A stretch of 17,853 bases of DNA from contig PMJK01000051.1 of assembly GCA_003158505.1 (NCBI GenBank), positions 699 to 18,551 of the forward strand, in the 5' to 3' direction. Position 1 is the stretch's first letter. Every line of letters begins with the position of its first letter. Below the pieces are notes generated by a model, which worked only from the letters and a program-made list of their open reading frames with translations, had not been told where the DNA came from and searched no databases. This document shows, piece after piece, positions 7,518-15,485 of this stretch. This DNA comes from Holophagaceae bacterium. Lineage in GTDB: Bacteria; Acidobacteriota; Holophagae; Holophagales; Holophagaceae. The position numbers and the translations under genes were made by a program.

Positions 7518-8075
7518 TTATCTGCCAGCCACCAATAGCCGCAGGCCTCGCTCGCTGAGGAGGGCCTGGACGGGCCAGTCATGGGGATCTATGGGGACCG
7601 TTCGGTGCATCTGGGCCTCGAAGCCCACGCCCACGCTGAGCACGTCCTCCGGCAGTCTGGCCAGCAGGGCGTCGTAGAAACCCCGGCCGTAGCCGATGCG
7701 GTGGCCGTCGTCATCGAAGGCCAGGCCCGGCACCAGGAGCAGTTGCACGGGCGGAAGAAAGTGCTGGGCCAGGGTCGGTTCCATGAGTCCCCAGGGCCCC
7801 TTCTCCATAGGCTCTGTGCCCCAGGCCAAGCGAGGGGGTTGGGTGGAGACCACTCGCGGGAAGAACCACAGCCAATCCGGATGGGCCGACACGGCGGATC
7901 GGAGGTCGATCTCGGAACCGAAGGGCCAGAAGGCGCCGATGCGGTTGAAACGCCGGTTCCGGCACAGGTGGTCCAGATGGATCGAGAGGGCCTTTGACCA
8001 GGCCTCACGGGAGTCGGCCGGAAGAGCCTCCCGGCGAGCCTTCAGGTGGGCGCGGAGTTCGGGTTTTGTATCCAC
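7518..8075 (-). CDS. 5-formyltetrahydrofolate cyclo-ligase
   Basis: A 185-residue enzyme (MTHFS; E. coli YgfA type) that converts 5-formyl-THF to 5,10-methenyl-THF with ATP, salvaging folate one-carbon units in the cytoplasm. The length is typical. Evidence is the basic N-terminal helix LRAHLKARREAL, the FWPFGSEIDLR segment (49-59), the glycine-rich phosphate loop GYGRGFYD (128-135) that replaces the more usual GKGYYD form, and the GFEAQ...PIDPHDWPVQALLSERG C-terminal block. The start is GTG at 8073-8075, chosen for the GAGGTG just upstream. Its stop is 6 nt from the stop of the convergent FHA gene, and it diverges from the PLD gene over 65 nt. Confidence 0.93.
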   Translation of the reverse strand: MDTKPELRAHLKARREALPADSREAWSKALSIHLDHLCRNRRFNRIGAFWPFGSEIDLRSAVSAHPDWLWFFPRVVSTQPPRLAWGTEPMEKGPWGLMEPTLAQHFLPPVQLLLVPGLAFDDDGHRIGYGRGFYDALLARLPEDVLSVGVGFEAQMHRTVPIDPHDWPVQALLSERGLRLLVAGR

Positions 8076-8140
8076 GACTTCACCTCAGCAGAGCAGGAAC
8101 CTTTCCGTCAACGGAGTATCCTCAGCACTGGAGTCCAGCC

Positions 8141-9343
8141 ATGAATTCCCGTTCCCTATTCCTGTTGTTCGTTGCCTGCCTCGCCCTCAACGCCCCCCGG
8201 TCTGCGCATGCGCAGACCGGGATCCAGCGTCAGGCGCCATCCACGCAGCTGGTGCAATCTATTCCCGCGGAGACCGACCTCGCGGATCCTTCGCTTCCTT
8301 TCGCCAAGGACGTGTGGGTGAACCTGATTCAGGGTGCGAAGACCAGCGTGGATGCGGCGGAGTTCTACGTCACCAGTCGGGCGGGGAGTGCCCTGGAGCC
8401 GGTGCTGGCGGAACTCGAGAAGGCGGGGGCCCGAGGCGTGAAAATGCGCTTCCTGCTCTCCTCGAAGATGCTGGATCAGGACCCCGTTTCCGTGGCGCGG
8501 ATCCGCCGCATTTCCGGGGCCGAGGTCCGGAGCCTCGATCTGATGGGCGTATCCAGGGGCATCCTCCACGCCAAGTACTTCGTGGTGGATGGCCGGGAGG
8601 CCTTTCTGGGCAGCCAGAACTTCGACTGGCGGGCCCTGGAGCACATCCACGAGCTGGGCGTGCGGACCGCGGATCCGCGGATCGTTTCGCGGCTGGCGGA
8701 ACTTTTCGCCATCGACTGGCGCTTTGCGCAGAATGGTAAGCTGCCGGACCTTCCCGTTCAGCCGCCCCCGACCGCACGCCCCGACGTGGAACTGGTGGCC
8801 AGCCCGCCCTTCCTGACCCCGAAGGGCATCCGGCCGGGCGTCGATGCGCTGGTGGAACTGCTGGGCCAGGCCAAGCAGACCGTGCGGGCGCAGATGCTGA
8901 CCTACTCGCCGATCTCGGGTCAGGATCACTACTGGCCCGTGCTGGACAATGCCCTCCGGGCCGCGGCCGTGCGGGGCGTGAAGGTGCGGTTGATGGTGTC
9001 GGACTGGGTGCTGGGGGGGCGGGCGCTGCCCCACCTGAAGGCCCTCACCTTGATCCCCAACCTGGAGGTGAAAGTGGTGTCCATTCCTGAGGCAAAGGAA
9101 GGTCACATCCCCTTCGCGCGCACCATCCATAGCAAGTACCTGGTGGTGGATGGCACGCAGCTGGCCCTGGGCACCAGCAACTGGGAAGAGAGCTATTTCA
9201 TGGAGTCCCGCAACGTCGAGCTGATCTTCCGCGACTCGCCCCTGGCCAACCAGGCCACGGGAATCTTCGACCGTCTCTGGACCAGTCATTACGCATTCAC
9301 CCTGGACCCGCTGAAGACCTACGAAAAGCGGAAGGTCGACTAA
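8141..9343 (+). CDS. Secreted phospholipase D-like protein (two HKD motifs)
   Basis: A 400-residue protein with a signal peptide (1-24, cleavage at AHA-Q). It holds two PLD-type phosphodiesterase half-domains: HAKYFVVDG (His143, Lys145, Asp150) followed by GSQN, and HSKYLVVDG (His330, Lys332, Asp337) followed by GTSNWEE. Both active-site halves are intact, so the enzyme should hydrolyse or transfer phosphodiester bonds. Substrate could be phospholipid, as in cardiolipin-synthase-like enzymes, or nucleic acid; export favours lipid or external substrate. The start at 8141 has GGAG seven bases upstream. The signal-peptide coding region contains a perfect 26-bp palindrome. It overlaps convergent mqnE by 4 nt at the stop codons. 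Confidence 0.92.
   Translation: MNSRSLFLLFVACLALNAPRSAHAQTGIQRQAPSTQLVQSIPAETDLADPSLPFAKDVWVNLIQGAKTSVDAAEFYVTSRAGSALEPVLAELEKAGARGVKMRFLLSSKMLDQDPVSVARIRRISGAEVRSLDLMGVSRGILHAKYFVVDGREAFLGSQNFDWRALEHIHELGVRTADPRIVSRLAELFAIDWRFAQNGKLPDLPVQPPPTARPDVELVASPPFLTPKGIRPGVDALVELLGQAKQTVRAQMLTYSPISGQDHYWPVLDNALRAAAVRGVKVRLMVSDWVLGGRALPHLKALTLIPNLEVKVVSIPEAKEGHIPFARTIHSKYLVVDGTQLALGTSNWEESYFMESRNVELIFRDSPLANQATGIFDRLWTSHYAFTLDPLKTYEKRKVD
8196..8221. repeat. Perfect 26-bp palindrome inside the PLD signal-peptide coding region
   Basis: Half-site CCCGGTCTGCGCA at 8196-8208 is followed immediately by its exact reverse complement at 8209-8221, with no spacer. It encodes the end of the signal peptide and the cleavage site (about residues 19-27). 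It could be an operator-like site or an mRNA hairpin near the start of the gene, 55 nt after the ATG. Confidence 0.8.
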
Positions 9344-10467
9344 ACCGAGGCGTAGACGTTGTAAAGGTTGTCCCGCTCCAGGGCCTCGAAGCCGGCCTCC
9401 CGGATGAGGCGCACCAGCTCGCCCTGCTGAAGGCCCTGAGGACTCTTGGCGCCGGCCAGATGGGCGATCTCTTCGGCGATGACGGTGCCGTCCAGATCGT
9501 CGGCACCGTAGCTGAGACCCGCCTGGGCCAGGCCCGGTGAGATCATCACCCAGTAGGCCTTGATGTGCGGGATGTTGTCGAGCAGCAGCCGGGCTACCGC
9601 GATCTCCCGCAAGTCCTGAGTTCCCGTGGTCTCGTGGATGACATGGGTGGCGCTCAGCTCGTTGTCCTCGTTCTGGTAGGCCAGGGGGATGTAGGCCAGG
9701 AAGCCCGTGTAGCCCGCCGCCAGTGAGCGATCCTGCAGGTTCCGCAGGCGCAACAGGTGATCCACGCGGTGCCGGGCTTCTTCGATATGGCCGTAGAGCA
9801 TGGTGCAGTTGGTGGGCAGGCCCTTGCGGTGGCAGAGTTCGGCCGTGTCCAGCCAGACCTGGGCGTCCTTCTTGCCAATACAGATCTTTTCCCGCAGTTC
9901 CTCGTCGAAGATCTCGGCGCCGCCGCCGGGGCAGCTTTCCAGGCCGACCGCCATGCAGCGGTCCAGGAAGGCGTCGGTGCTCAGGCCCGAGATGCGCGCG
10001 TAGTAGTCCATCTCGATCATGGTGAACACCTTGAGGTGGATGGAGGGGAAGCGCGCCTTGATCTTGCCGAACAGATCCTCGAAATAGTCGATCTTCAGCT
10101 TCGGGTTGTGCCCCGAGGTCATGTGCAGCTCGCGGACGCCTGCATTCTCGGGCTTCTCCAGCTCCCGGATGATGTCCGCGGCCGACAGGGAATAGGCCCT
10201 GGGATCGCCGGGCTTGGCCTGGAAGGCGCAGAATTGGCAGTGCGTATAGCAGACATTGGTGTAGGACAGGCGCCGGCTCACCACGTAGTAGGCAGCCTTG
10301 CCGTGCTTCTGCAGCCGCACATGATGGGCCATGGCGCCCACGCCCGTGAGGTCGGCCGTTTCATAGAGCAACAGACCGTCGTCAAAGGTCAGGCGCTCCC
10401 CGCGCAGTACCTTGTCGGCCAGGGGAAGCAGGCGCGGATCACGGATTCTCGAATGGAGTGACAACAT
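9340..10467 (-). CDS. mqnE: Aminofutalosine synthase (radical SAM, menaquinone via futalosine)
   Basis: A 375-residue radical-SAM enzyme that joins 3-[(1-carboxyvinyl)oxy]benzoate to an adenosyl radical, forming aminofutalosine in the futalosine pathway to menaquinone. The iron-sulfur motif is CYTHCQFC (Cys73, Cys77, Cys80), the CX3CX2C spacing. SGHNPKL (118-124), GGGAEIF (181-187), NCTMLYGHIE (220-229), VARLLLDNIPHIKAYWVM (291-308) and GADDLDGT (321-328) all fit MqnE better than its relative MqnC. The start at 10467 has GAGGT nearby; an in-frame ATG 81 nt upstream lies in the repeat-rich spacer and lacks support. Its stop overlaps the convergent PLD stop by 4 nt. It is not clustered with other mqn genes here. 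Confidence 0.94.
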   Translation of the reverse strand: MLSLHSRIRDPRLLPLADKVLRGERLTFDDGLLLYETADLTGVGAMAHHVRLQKHGKAAYYVVSRRLSYTNVCYTHCQFCAFQAKPGDPRAYSLSAADIIRELEKPENAGVRELHMTSGHNPKLKIDYFEDLFGKIKARFPSIHLKVFTMIEMDYYARISGLSTDAFLDRCMAVGLESCPGGGAEIFDEELREKICIGKKDAQVWLDTAELCHRKGLPTNCTMLYGHIEEARHRVDHLLRLRNLQDRSLAAGYTGFLAYIPLAYQNEDNELSATHVIHETTGTQDLREIAVARLLLDNIPHIKAYWVMISPGLAQAGLSYGADDLDGTVIAEEIAHLAGAKSPQGLQQGELVRLIREAGFEALERDNLYNVYASV

Positions 10468-10534
10468 CGATACCTCGGCATTCCAGTGTAGCGCCGCAGG
10501 GTTGGATCGATTGTTCTTGAGAAAGGAATATATG

Positions 10535-10623
10535 AAAGCGGAGGACAACGGAGGGGTTGAGGAAAGCTGAGAAAGGACAAGGCTTGTCTCCGCTCTCCTC
10601 CGCTGCTCCGCTTGCCTCCGCTT
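10535..10623. repeat. Intergenic inverted-repeat element built of CTCCGCT words
   Basis: The left arm (10535-10554) carries CGGAG twice, 10 nt apart. The right side carries CTCCGCT four times (10588-10594, 10598-10604, 10606-10612, 10616-10622). The outer arms pair with about three mismatches over 18 nt. Between them lies a separate hairpin, GACAAG-G-CTTGTC (10576-10588). The element fills most of the gap between pyrD's stop and mqnE's start, both on the minus strand. It could be a 3'-end structure for pyrD, a leader structure for mqnE, or a dispersed repeat. Confidence 0.7.
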
Positions 10624-10647
10624 ATCAAATTCCGTTTGCTTTTCGGG

Positions 10648-11664
10648 CTATCTCAGGCCCTCGTGGATGCGGGAAATGAGGGCCGGACCCTCGAAAATCA
10701 GCGCGCTGTAGATCTGGGCCAGGACCGCACCGTCCTCCAGAGCGCCTTTTACATCCTCGGCGGATCCGAGCCCACCACAGGCCACCAGGGGCAGACGGCC
10801 ACGCAGGGCGGACAGGATGCGGCGACGCACGTCCCTGGCCTTGGCCTTGAGCGGCACGCCGCTGAGGCCACCCGCGCCCTTGGCCTCCACGAGGGCACGC
10901 AAGGGCTCCTCAATCACGCCACGATCCAGGGTGGTGTTAGTGGCGATGAGCCCCGAGATCCCGGAGGCTACTGCCACCTCGACGATGGCGTCCAGGTCCT
11001 CCGGGGCCAGGTCCGGGGCCAGTTTCAGCAGCAGGGGCTGGCGCTCCAGGCCCATCTCCTTCCGCAGGTCGAGCATGCCCGCCAGCAGAGGTTTAAGGGC
11101 CTCCGGGGCCTGGAGGTTCCGCAGACCCGGTGTATTGGGGCTGCTCACATTGAGGGCGATGTAGTCCACCTGCGGCGCGATGGGGCGGTAGGCGGCGCGG
11201 TAGTCGTCCAGGGCCTGAACCTCGGGGGTCTCTTTGTTCTTGCCCAGGTTGCCGCCTACGATGAGACCCGCCGGGCGATGCCGCAAGCGGGCAGCCACCA
11301 CTGCGGCCCCCTCGCTGTTGAAGCCCATGCGGTTGAGGATCAGGCCCGCCTCGGGAAAGCGGAACAGGCGCGGCCTCGGATTGCCCAACTGGGGCCGAGG
11401 CGTGACGGTCCCGATCTCCACGTGGCCGAAGCCCAAGGCCTTCCACAGGGGCAGCAGGGTGGCCCCCTTATCCAGGCCCGCGGCCAGTCCCAGCGGTGTC
11501 GGAAAGTCCAGACCAAAGGCGCGGCGGCGCAGCCGGGCCGGATGGCCCGGTTCCGGGAGGCGGGGCCAGGAACAGATCCGTTCCCCCAGCCAGAAGGCCA
11601 GGTTGTGCGCGGTTTCGGGATCGAGGCGGAAGAGCAGCGGGCGGATGGTCCCGTAGAGATCCAT
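10648..11664 (-). CDS. pyrD: Dihydroorotate dehydrogenase (quinone, class 2)
   Basis: A 338-residue FMN enzyme that oxidises dihydroorotate to orotate in pyrimidine synthesis and passes electrons to membrane quinone. The class 2 type is shown by the extra N-terminal helical segment (about 1-35) for membrane docking and by the catalytic serine (Ser175) in NVSSPNTPGLR, where class 1 enzymes have cysteine. Other family blocks are PLGLAAGLDKGA (57-68), GTVTPRPQLGNPRPRLFR (85-102), NRMGFNSEG (111-119), GLIATNTTLDR (238-248), and the phosphate-binding VACGGLGSAEDV (294-305). The ATG at 11664 shares its A with the stop of the upstream lipoprotein gene (TGATG), so the two are likely translationally coupled. 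Confidence 0.96.
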   Translation of the reverse strand: MDLYGTIRPLLFRLDPETAHNLAFWLGERICSWPRLPEPGHPARLRRRAFGLDFPTPLGLAAGLDKGATLLPLWKALGFGHVEIGTVTPRPQLGNPRPRLFRFPEAGLILNRMGFNSEGAAVVAARLRHRPAGLIVGGNLGKNKETPEVQALDDYRAAYRPIAPQVDYIALNVSSPNTPGLRNLQAPEALKPLLAGMLDLRKEMGLERQPLLLKLAPDLAPEDLDAIVEVAVASGISGLIATNTTLDRGVIEEPLRALVEAKGAGGLSGVPLKAKARDVRRRILSALRGRLPLVACGGLGSAEDVKGALEDGAVLAQIYSALIFEGPALISRIHEGLR

Positions 11665-12038
11665 CACTTCACCGTCACGGTGGCCACGGCGGTGACCTCC
11701 TTGTAGTCCTCGCGCCGCACCTGGACGTGATAGATCCCTGGCGTGGCGGGGGCAGTGTAGAGCCCCGCGGTCGTGATGGTTCCGCCTCCCGGTTCCACCA
11801 CCCGCCAACCCACTGGGCTCCCCGGGATGTGGACACCCTTTTGTACGTTGATTTCGGCCTGGAAGGTCTGGGTGGCACCGGCTCCCAGGCTGACGGTCAC
11901 GGGGCGGAGGTTCAGGGTGGGGACAAAGGGTTCCGGGGGCTTGGAGGGCACTGCATTCCCGGGGGCAGTGCAGGCAAGGACTACCAGGAGCGAACTCGCG
12001 GAAAGGATGCAGACGAGCGGATCGCGGGACAACGCCAT
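11664..12038 (-). CDS. Small Ig-like lipoprotein
   Basis: A 124-residue protein with a hydrophobic leader and a probable lipobox ending at Cys23 (VLAC), so likely lipid-anchored after export. A Pro-rich linker (about 30-40) precedes one bacterial Ig-like beta domain (about 42-124). That domain includes a V-x-W core strand and the string GGTITTAGLYTAPATPGIYHV, common in Ig-like repeats of surface proteins. No enzyme motif is visible. GAGGT precedes the start by five bases. The stop overlaps the pyrD start by one base (TGATG), which is an unusual partner for a pyrimidine gene. The function is unknown; structural or adhesion roles are only guesses. Confidence 0.75.
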   Translation of the reverse strand: MALSRDPLVCILSASSLLVVLACTAPGNAVPSKPPEPFVPTLNLRPVTVSLGAGATQTFQAEINVQKGVHIPGSPVGWRVVEPGGGTITTAGLYTAPATPGIYHVQVRREDYKEVTAVATVTVK

Positions 12039-12437
12039 GCGGACCTCAAAGTCCTTCAGGATAGCGCAGGCTAGGGACCTCGCTCAGAACACTCGGCGCC
12101 TGGAAACGGCTGCACGCCCGCACCAGTGCATCCCCGCCGGCCAACGGGCTGAGGCACCATCCTGGAGCAGGGGCGCCTGGGCCATGATCGGGGGGCTCAG
12201 GCGAATGTGCCAGTGAGCCAGGACAGCCTTCAGAGTGGAGATCGTGGAGCAACGGCAGGGCACGGGGCTTTCCTTCCACCGTTCCCCACTGTTCCTGACC
12301 GGTGAAGGCAATTTATTGCTCGAATTGTCACGCTGGTGGAAAGGAACAATGCTTGAGAAACCAGTGAGAAATGGTGATGAACGGTGAAATAGAGGGTTGG
12401 AACACTGAATCTTGGGTGATGTTCATCTGGGCGGCAC
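12039..12437. other. 399-nt stretch without a recognised gene
   Basis: It lies upstream of the lipoprotein-pyrD pair and downstream of the PPIase, all on minus. The half nearest the PPIase is an inverted-repeat element (listed separately). In the other half, a minus-strand frame ending at TGA 12084-12086 shows GC-rich third positions over about 50 codons, but no family is recognisable and there is no convincing ribosome-binding site. It may be a gene remnant or chance. I see no strong promoter, though one for the lipoprotein-pyrD unit must lie here or further upstream. Confidence 0.5.
12269..12390. repeat. Intergenic inverted-repeat element with AT-rich centre
   Basis: The left arm (12269-12295) contains CACCGTTCCCCACTGTTCC. 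The right arm (12361-12389) is its imperfect reverse complement, about 14 of 19 bases over the core. An inner 7-bp stem joins TTCCACC (12274-12280) and GGTGGAA (12335-12341), and the centre holds CAATT...AATTG (12309-12327). It starts about 48 nt past the PPIase stop. The layout of short words spaced about 10 bp resembles the element at 10535-10623. Confidence 0.55.
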
Positions 12438-14255
12438 TCAGGGTTCCACCACCTGGATGGACACGATCTTCGCGCCAAGCTCCAGGTCATCGAGAACCTT
12501 CATGGCGTGGTCAAGATCCTCGACCTCACCCAGGCGCGTGTACTTGCCCGTGAGGTGGGGCGTGGCGTTGGTGGTGATGAAGAACTGGCTGCCGCCCGTA
12601 TCCTTGCCAGATAGCGCCATGCCTACGCTGCCGGGACCGTACCAGGTCAGCGAGTCCTCGCAGCGCACGGTGTAGCCTGGTCCGCCATCCAGGGTGTCGC
12701 AGGGCGAGCCCATCTGCACCACGAAGTCCGGCACCACGCGCGGCACCAGGCGGCCGTCGAAGTAGCCCCTCCGCGCTAGCAGCACCAGGTTGGCCACGTT
12801 CATAGGGGCCACGGTGGGATCCAGCCGGAGCGTCACGCTGCGCCTTCCGCTGAAGGCAATGCGCAGACGCAGGGGTTTGGCTCGTTCGGCGAGACGGATC
12901 GCCTCCGCAAGGATCGCTTCGTCAGTTTGAGTGGGCTTCGGCGCGGCGGGCCAGGGTGCCATAGGATCCAGCTTCCGCAGGGCCAGGCAGGCCTCCCAGC
13001 GGCAGGTCCAGTCCGGATGCTGAAGCCAGGACCGCAACTGCGCAATCTGCTCTTCCGGCGTCATTTTCCACCGGGCATAGCTCTGGATGAGTGCCTGCTG
13101 GGCTTCGAACTGGGTGTCCTTCCAGGTGAACTTGGTGAGGGCATCGAGATCGATAGGTGCGGTGGAGAGATCTTCGATGGCGGCCGCACGGGCAATGGGA
13201 TCAGATCCGGAAAGCAGGCGCGATCGCACCTGGTCGGCCTGTCCTGGATTCTGCCGGCGGAGCGTGGGCAGGAGCGTGCCGACCATCATCGGGCTCGAAG
13301 CACCAAGGGGCGGCTCTTGGCGAAGGGCGGATTGGAGGAAGGGAAGGGGAGTCTCCAGTTTTGCCAGGGCCTGGTACCCGTACCACTGGGCAAGGGGATG
13401 CGTCGAGCAGGACCAAGGATCTCCGCTGACCTGGAAGGCTTCGACTGGCGCGGGGCTTGGCACACCTTCGGAGAGCCGGGAGAGAATGCCCACACAGGCT
13501 TGATCCAAGGTGGACGGATCAGGCCGTTGGAGCCCCATCGCCGGCCATGCCTCGGAATCCGGTGCAAGCGATTGGAAGGCATGGAGGGCCAGTTCTCGGC
13601 GCTGGGCCCAGGGCGCCCGGTTCCATGCATCCATCAGCGCCAGCAGACTTCCAGCCGTGGCCTTCACAGGCGGCAGCAGCTGCTTCTCCTGCCCCGCCAT
13701 CACCAGCCGCAGCCGCGCGGCCTGGGCGCGGACGGGATCCACCTTGCTGGCCTTCTGGAGGGCCTCCAGGAAGGCCTGGAGTGCGGGGGATACCTCGGCG
13801 TCATTCAGGCGCGCCGTCGCAAGGGACGCTTCCAGGTGCAGGTGCTTCGGCCAAGTAGCGGCATCGCCAGATTTCAAACCCTCCAGCGCGGTCAGCGCCT
13901 TGGGGCTCTTCAGGCGATTCAGCATGAACAGCGCCGTGAACCGCTCCCGGGGCGTGCGGGCGGCCTCGGCCTTGGCCTCCCAGACTTCGGGTGTGGGCTT
14001 CTCCAGTTCCGGTGGCAAGAGGGAAGGCGTGCCCGGGGCACCGATGCGCACGATCGTCCGCTCCAGCCGCGCCCGGTCCTCTTTAGGAAGGGCGGTCTTC
14101 TGGGCCTCAGTCCACGTCATGGGCTGCCGGGCCCACTCCGCCTGGATCGCGTCGCGGACCGTGAAACGCGGTCCCATACGCTGGATCCTGGGCCGCGCAT
14201 GCACGGCCAAGGAGGCCAGCAGGGGAATGCTCAGGAGGCAGAGCAGGCGGCGCAT
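12438..14255 (-). CDS. Exported cyclophilin-type peptidylprolyl isomerase with long helical N-terminal region
   Basis: A 605-residue protein with a signal peptide (1-20, cleavage after AVHA). Residues about 35-460 are helix-rich and Ala/Leu-rich, resembling HEAT/TPR-like repeats, with short returns such as ARAAAIEDL and CRWEACLALRKLD. The C-terminal 140 residues are a cyclophilin domain: VPRVVPDFVVQMG (504-516, catalytic Arg506), MALSGKDTGGSQFFIT (546-561, Gln557, Phe559) and PHLTGKYTRLGEV (566-578). It should catalyse cis-trans prolyl isomerisation in the periplasm, with the helical part binding clients. The chosen ATG (14255) has GAGG nearby and gives a clean signal peptide; an ATG seven codons earlier is less likely. 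Confidence 0.9.
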   Translation of the reverse strand: MRRLLCLLSIPLLASLAVHARPRIQRMGPRFTVRDAIQAEWARQPMTWTEAQKTALPKEDRARLERTIVRIGAPGTPSLLPPELEKPTPEVWEAKAEAARTPRERFTALFMLNRLKSPKALTALEGLKSGDAATWPKHLHLEASLATARLNDAEVSPALQAFLEALQKASKVDPVRAQAARLRLVMAGQEKQLLPPVKATAGSLLALMDAWNRAPWAQRRELALHAFQSLAPDSEAWPAMGLQRPDPSTLDQACVGILSRLSEGVPSPAPVEAFQVSGDPWSCSTHPLAQWYGYQALAKLETPLPFLQSALRQEPPLGASSPMMVGTLLPTLRRQNPGQADQVRSRLLSGSDPIARAAAIEDLSTAPIDLDALTKFTWKDTQFEAQQALIQSYARWKMTPEEQIAQLRSWLQHPDWTCRWEACLALRKLDPMAPWPAAPKPTQTDEAILAEAIRLAERAKPLRLRIAFSGRRSVTLRLDPTVAPMNVANLVLLARRGYFDGRLVPRVVPDFVVQMGSPCDTLDGGPGYTVRCEDSLTWYGPGSVGMALSGKDTGGSQFFITTNATPHLTGKYTRLGEVEDLDHAMKVLDDLELGAKIVSIQVVEP

Positions 14256-14339
14256 GGGAACCTCGGGGAGCTTCATGCTAGCGGCTTGGTTCCGTGTCGG
14301 AGCGGTGCTTCGGGCACAATGGCCGGTGGAGGTGGTGTA

Positions 14340-15485
14340 GTGGGCAAGGTCAAGCCAGGGCAGGAGCGGTTGCTGGAGGTGATCCCCGCATTCGATCAGC
14401 CCGAAGTCTGGGTCCGGTTCCCCCGCCAACTCGGTGATGTCATCTTTTCCATCCCATTCTTGTATGGGCTGCAGCGGTCCTGGAATGCCATCGCCGAATC
14501 ACAAAATAAGCGAATCCGCTGGGTGGCGGTGGGACACGCCATTGGAGCGGCCATTTTCAGCGAGGCCCACCCGGATTTCATCGCAGAAAGCGTCATCGAG
14601 GCGGGAAAGGACCAGAAGCCGGACCCTTGGGCGCTCATCCGGCGGTGGCGGAAGCGGCCGCCCGTGGCCTTCATCAACCTCAGCCAGTCCGCGCGGCTAG
14701 CCTTTGCCGCCTGGTCAGCAAGGGTACCCATCCGAGCGGGGATCGCGGACAACAACCTGTCCCTTCTCTACCACTACCCCTTCATCTACCGGGATCTACC
14801 CATCCATCTCGTGCGCAGGTATGAGCCCCTTCTGGAACAACTGACAGGAAGCGCCCGGCTGGAATGGATGCCCATGCTGCCTGAACGGCTGGGGGGCGAG
14901 GGTGGATTCGCGAAATTGCGAACGGCGGGGTGGCAGGGCGGACCCTTCGTGACTCTCTCTTTTGGAACCCGTGGCTTCAATAAGCGCTGGTTCCCTGAGA
15001 TCCAACAGTGGAGCGGCTTTGCGAGGATCGCGATAGAGCATGGGCTTGGCGTGGTCTGGCTGGGCGGTCCGGATGAAATCGAGCTCGGGAATCGCCTCGC
15101 AAAGGAGGTACCTGGAACTTGGAACCTGACCGGACAGACAACCATGCCCGAGGCCTGCGCCATCCAGAGCAAGGCCTGGGGTAATGTGGCGGTGGATACC
15201 GGGCTCGCCCACACAGCCGCCGGAACGGGGCGCCCCACGCTCACGGTGAACGGCGTGTCGCCTGAACAGCTGATCAATCCCCTCGGGCCCTTCGCCCTTT
15301 CGGTGCGAGGTCCCTGCATTGATGTGTCGGATGCCCCGACACTGCTCAGCCCAGAGGAGAACCAGGGCACGGCCCACCGGGTTTACCCCATGCGAGTCTG
15401 GAACCTGCTTCAAGGCCTTGTCATGGAATCAGAAGGACGGTTGCTGAACGCGGCGCTGCCAATGGGTGCTCGTGAAGATTCCTGA
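14340..15485 (+). CDS. GT9-family glycosyltransferase (heptosyltransferase-like)
   Basis: A 381-residue protein of the GT9/ADP-heptose:LPS heptosyltransferase fold. Its N-terminal domain opens with VWVRFPRQLGDVIFSIPFL (23-41), the usual RxxxxGD block of acceptor binding. The C-terminal nucleotide-sugar domain has VTLSFGTRGFNKRWFP (204-219) and VDTGLAHTAAGTGRPTLTVNG (285-305). It probably adds a sugar to the LPS core at the inner membrane; the donor is not certain. I set the start at GTG 14340 because GGAGGT lies six bases upstream, whereas the in-frame ATG at 14319 has none. Its end overlaps the next GT9 gene by 20 nt, so they form one unit. Confidence 0.87.
   Translation: MGKVKPGQERLLEVIPAFDQPEVWVRFPRQLGDVIFSIPFLYGLQRSWNAIAESQNKRIRWVAVGHAIGAAIFSEAHPDFIAESVIEAGKDQKPDPWALIRRWRKRPPVAFINLSQSARLAFAAWSARVPIRAGIADNNLSLLYHYPFIYRDLPIHLVRRYEPLLEQLTGSARLEWMPMLPERLGGEGGFAKLRTAGWQGGPFVTLSFGTRGFNKRWFPEIQQWSGFARIAIEHGLGVVWLGGPDEIELGNRLAKEVPGTWNLTGQTTMPEACAIQSKAWGNVAVDTGLAHTAAGTGRPTLTVNGVSPEQLINPLGPFALSVRGPCIDVSDAPTLLSPEENQGTAHRVYPMRVWNLLQGLVMESEGRLLNAALPMGAREDS

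Noticed and set aside
8156..9289. 377-codon minus-strand frame over the PLD gene
   Set aside because: It is a shadow of the PLD gene; both HKD motifs and the signal peptide are on the plus strand.
10588..10622. Possible CRISPR array from the repeated CTCCGCT words
   Set aside because: The words are 7 nt with 1-3 nt between them; there are no spacer-length units and no cas genes.
12927..14339. Upstream extension of the first GT9 frame
   Set aside because: It is antisense to the PPIase; the GT9 fold begins after the GGAGGT-GTG at 14340.
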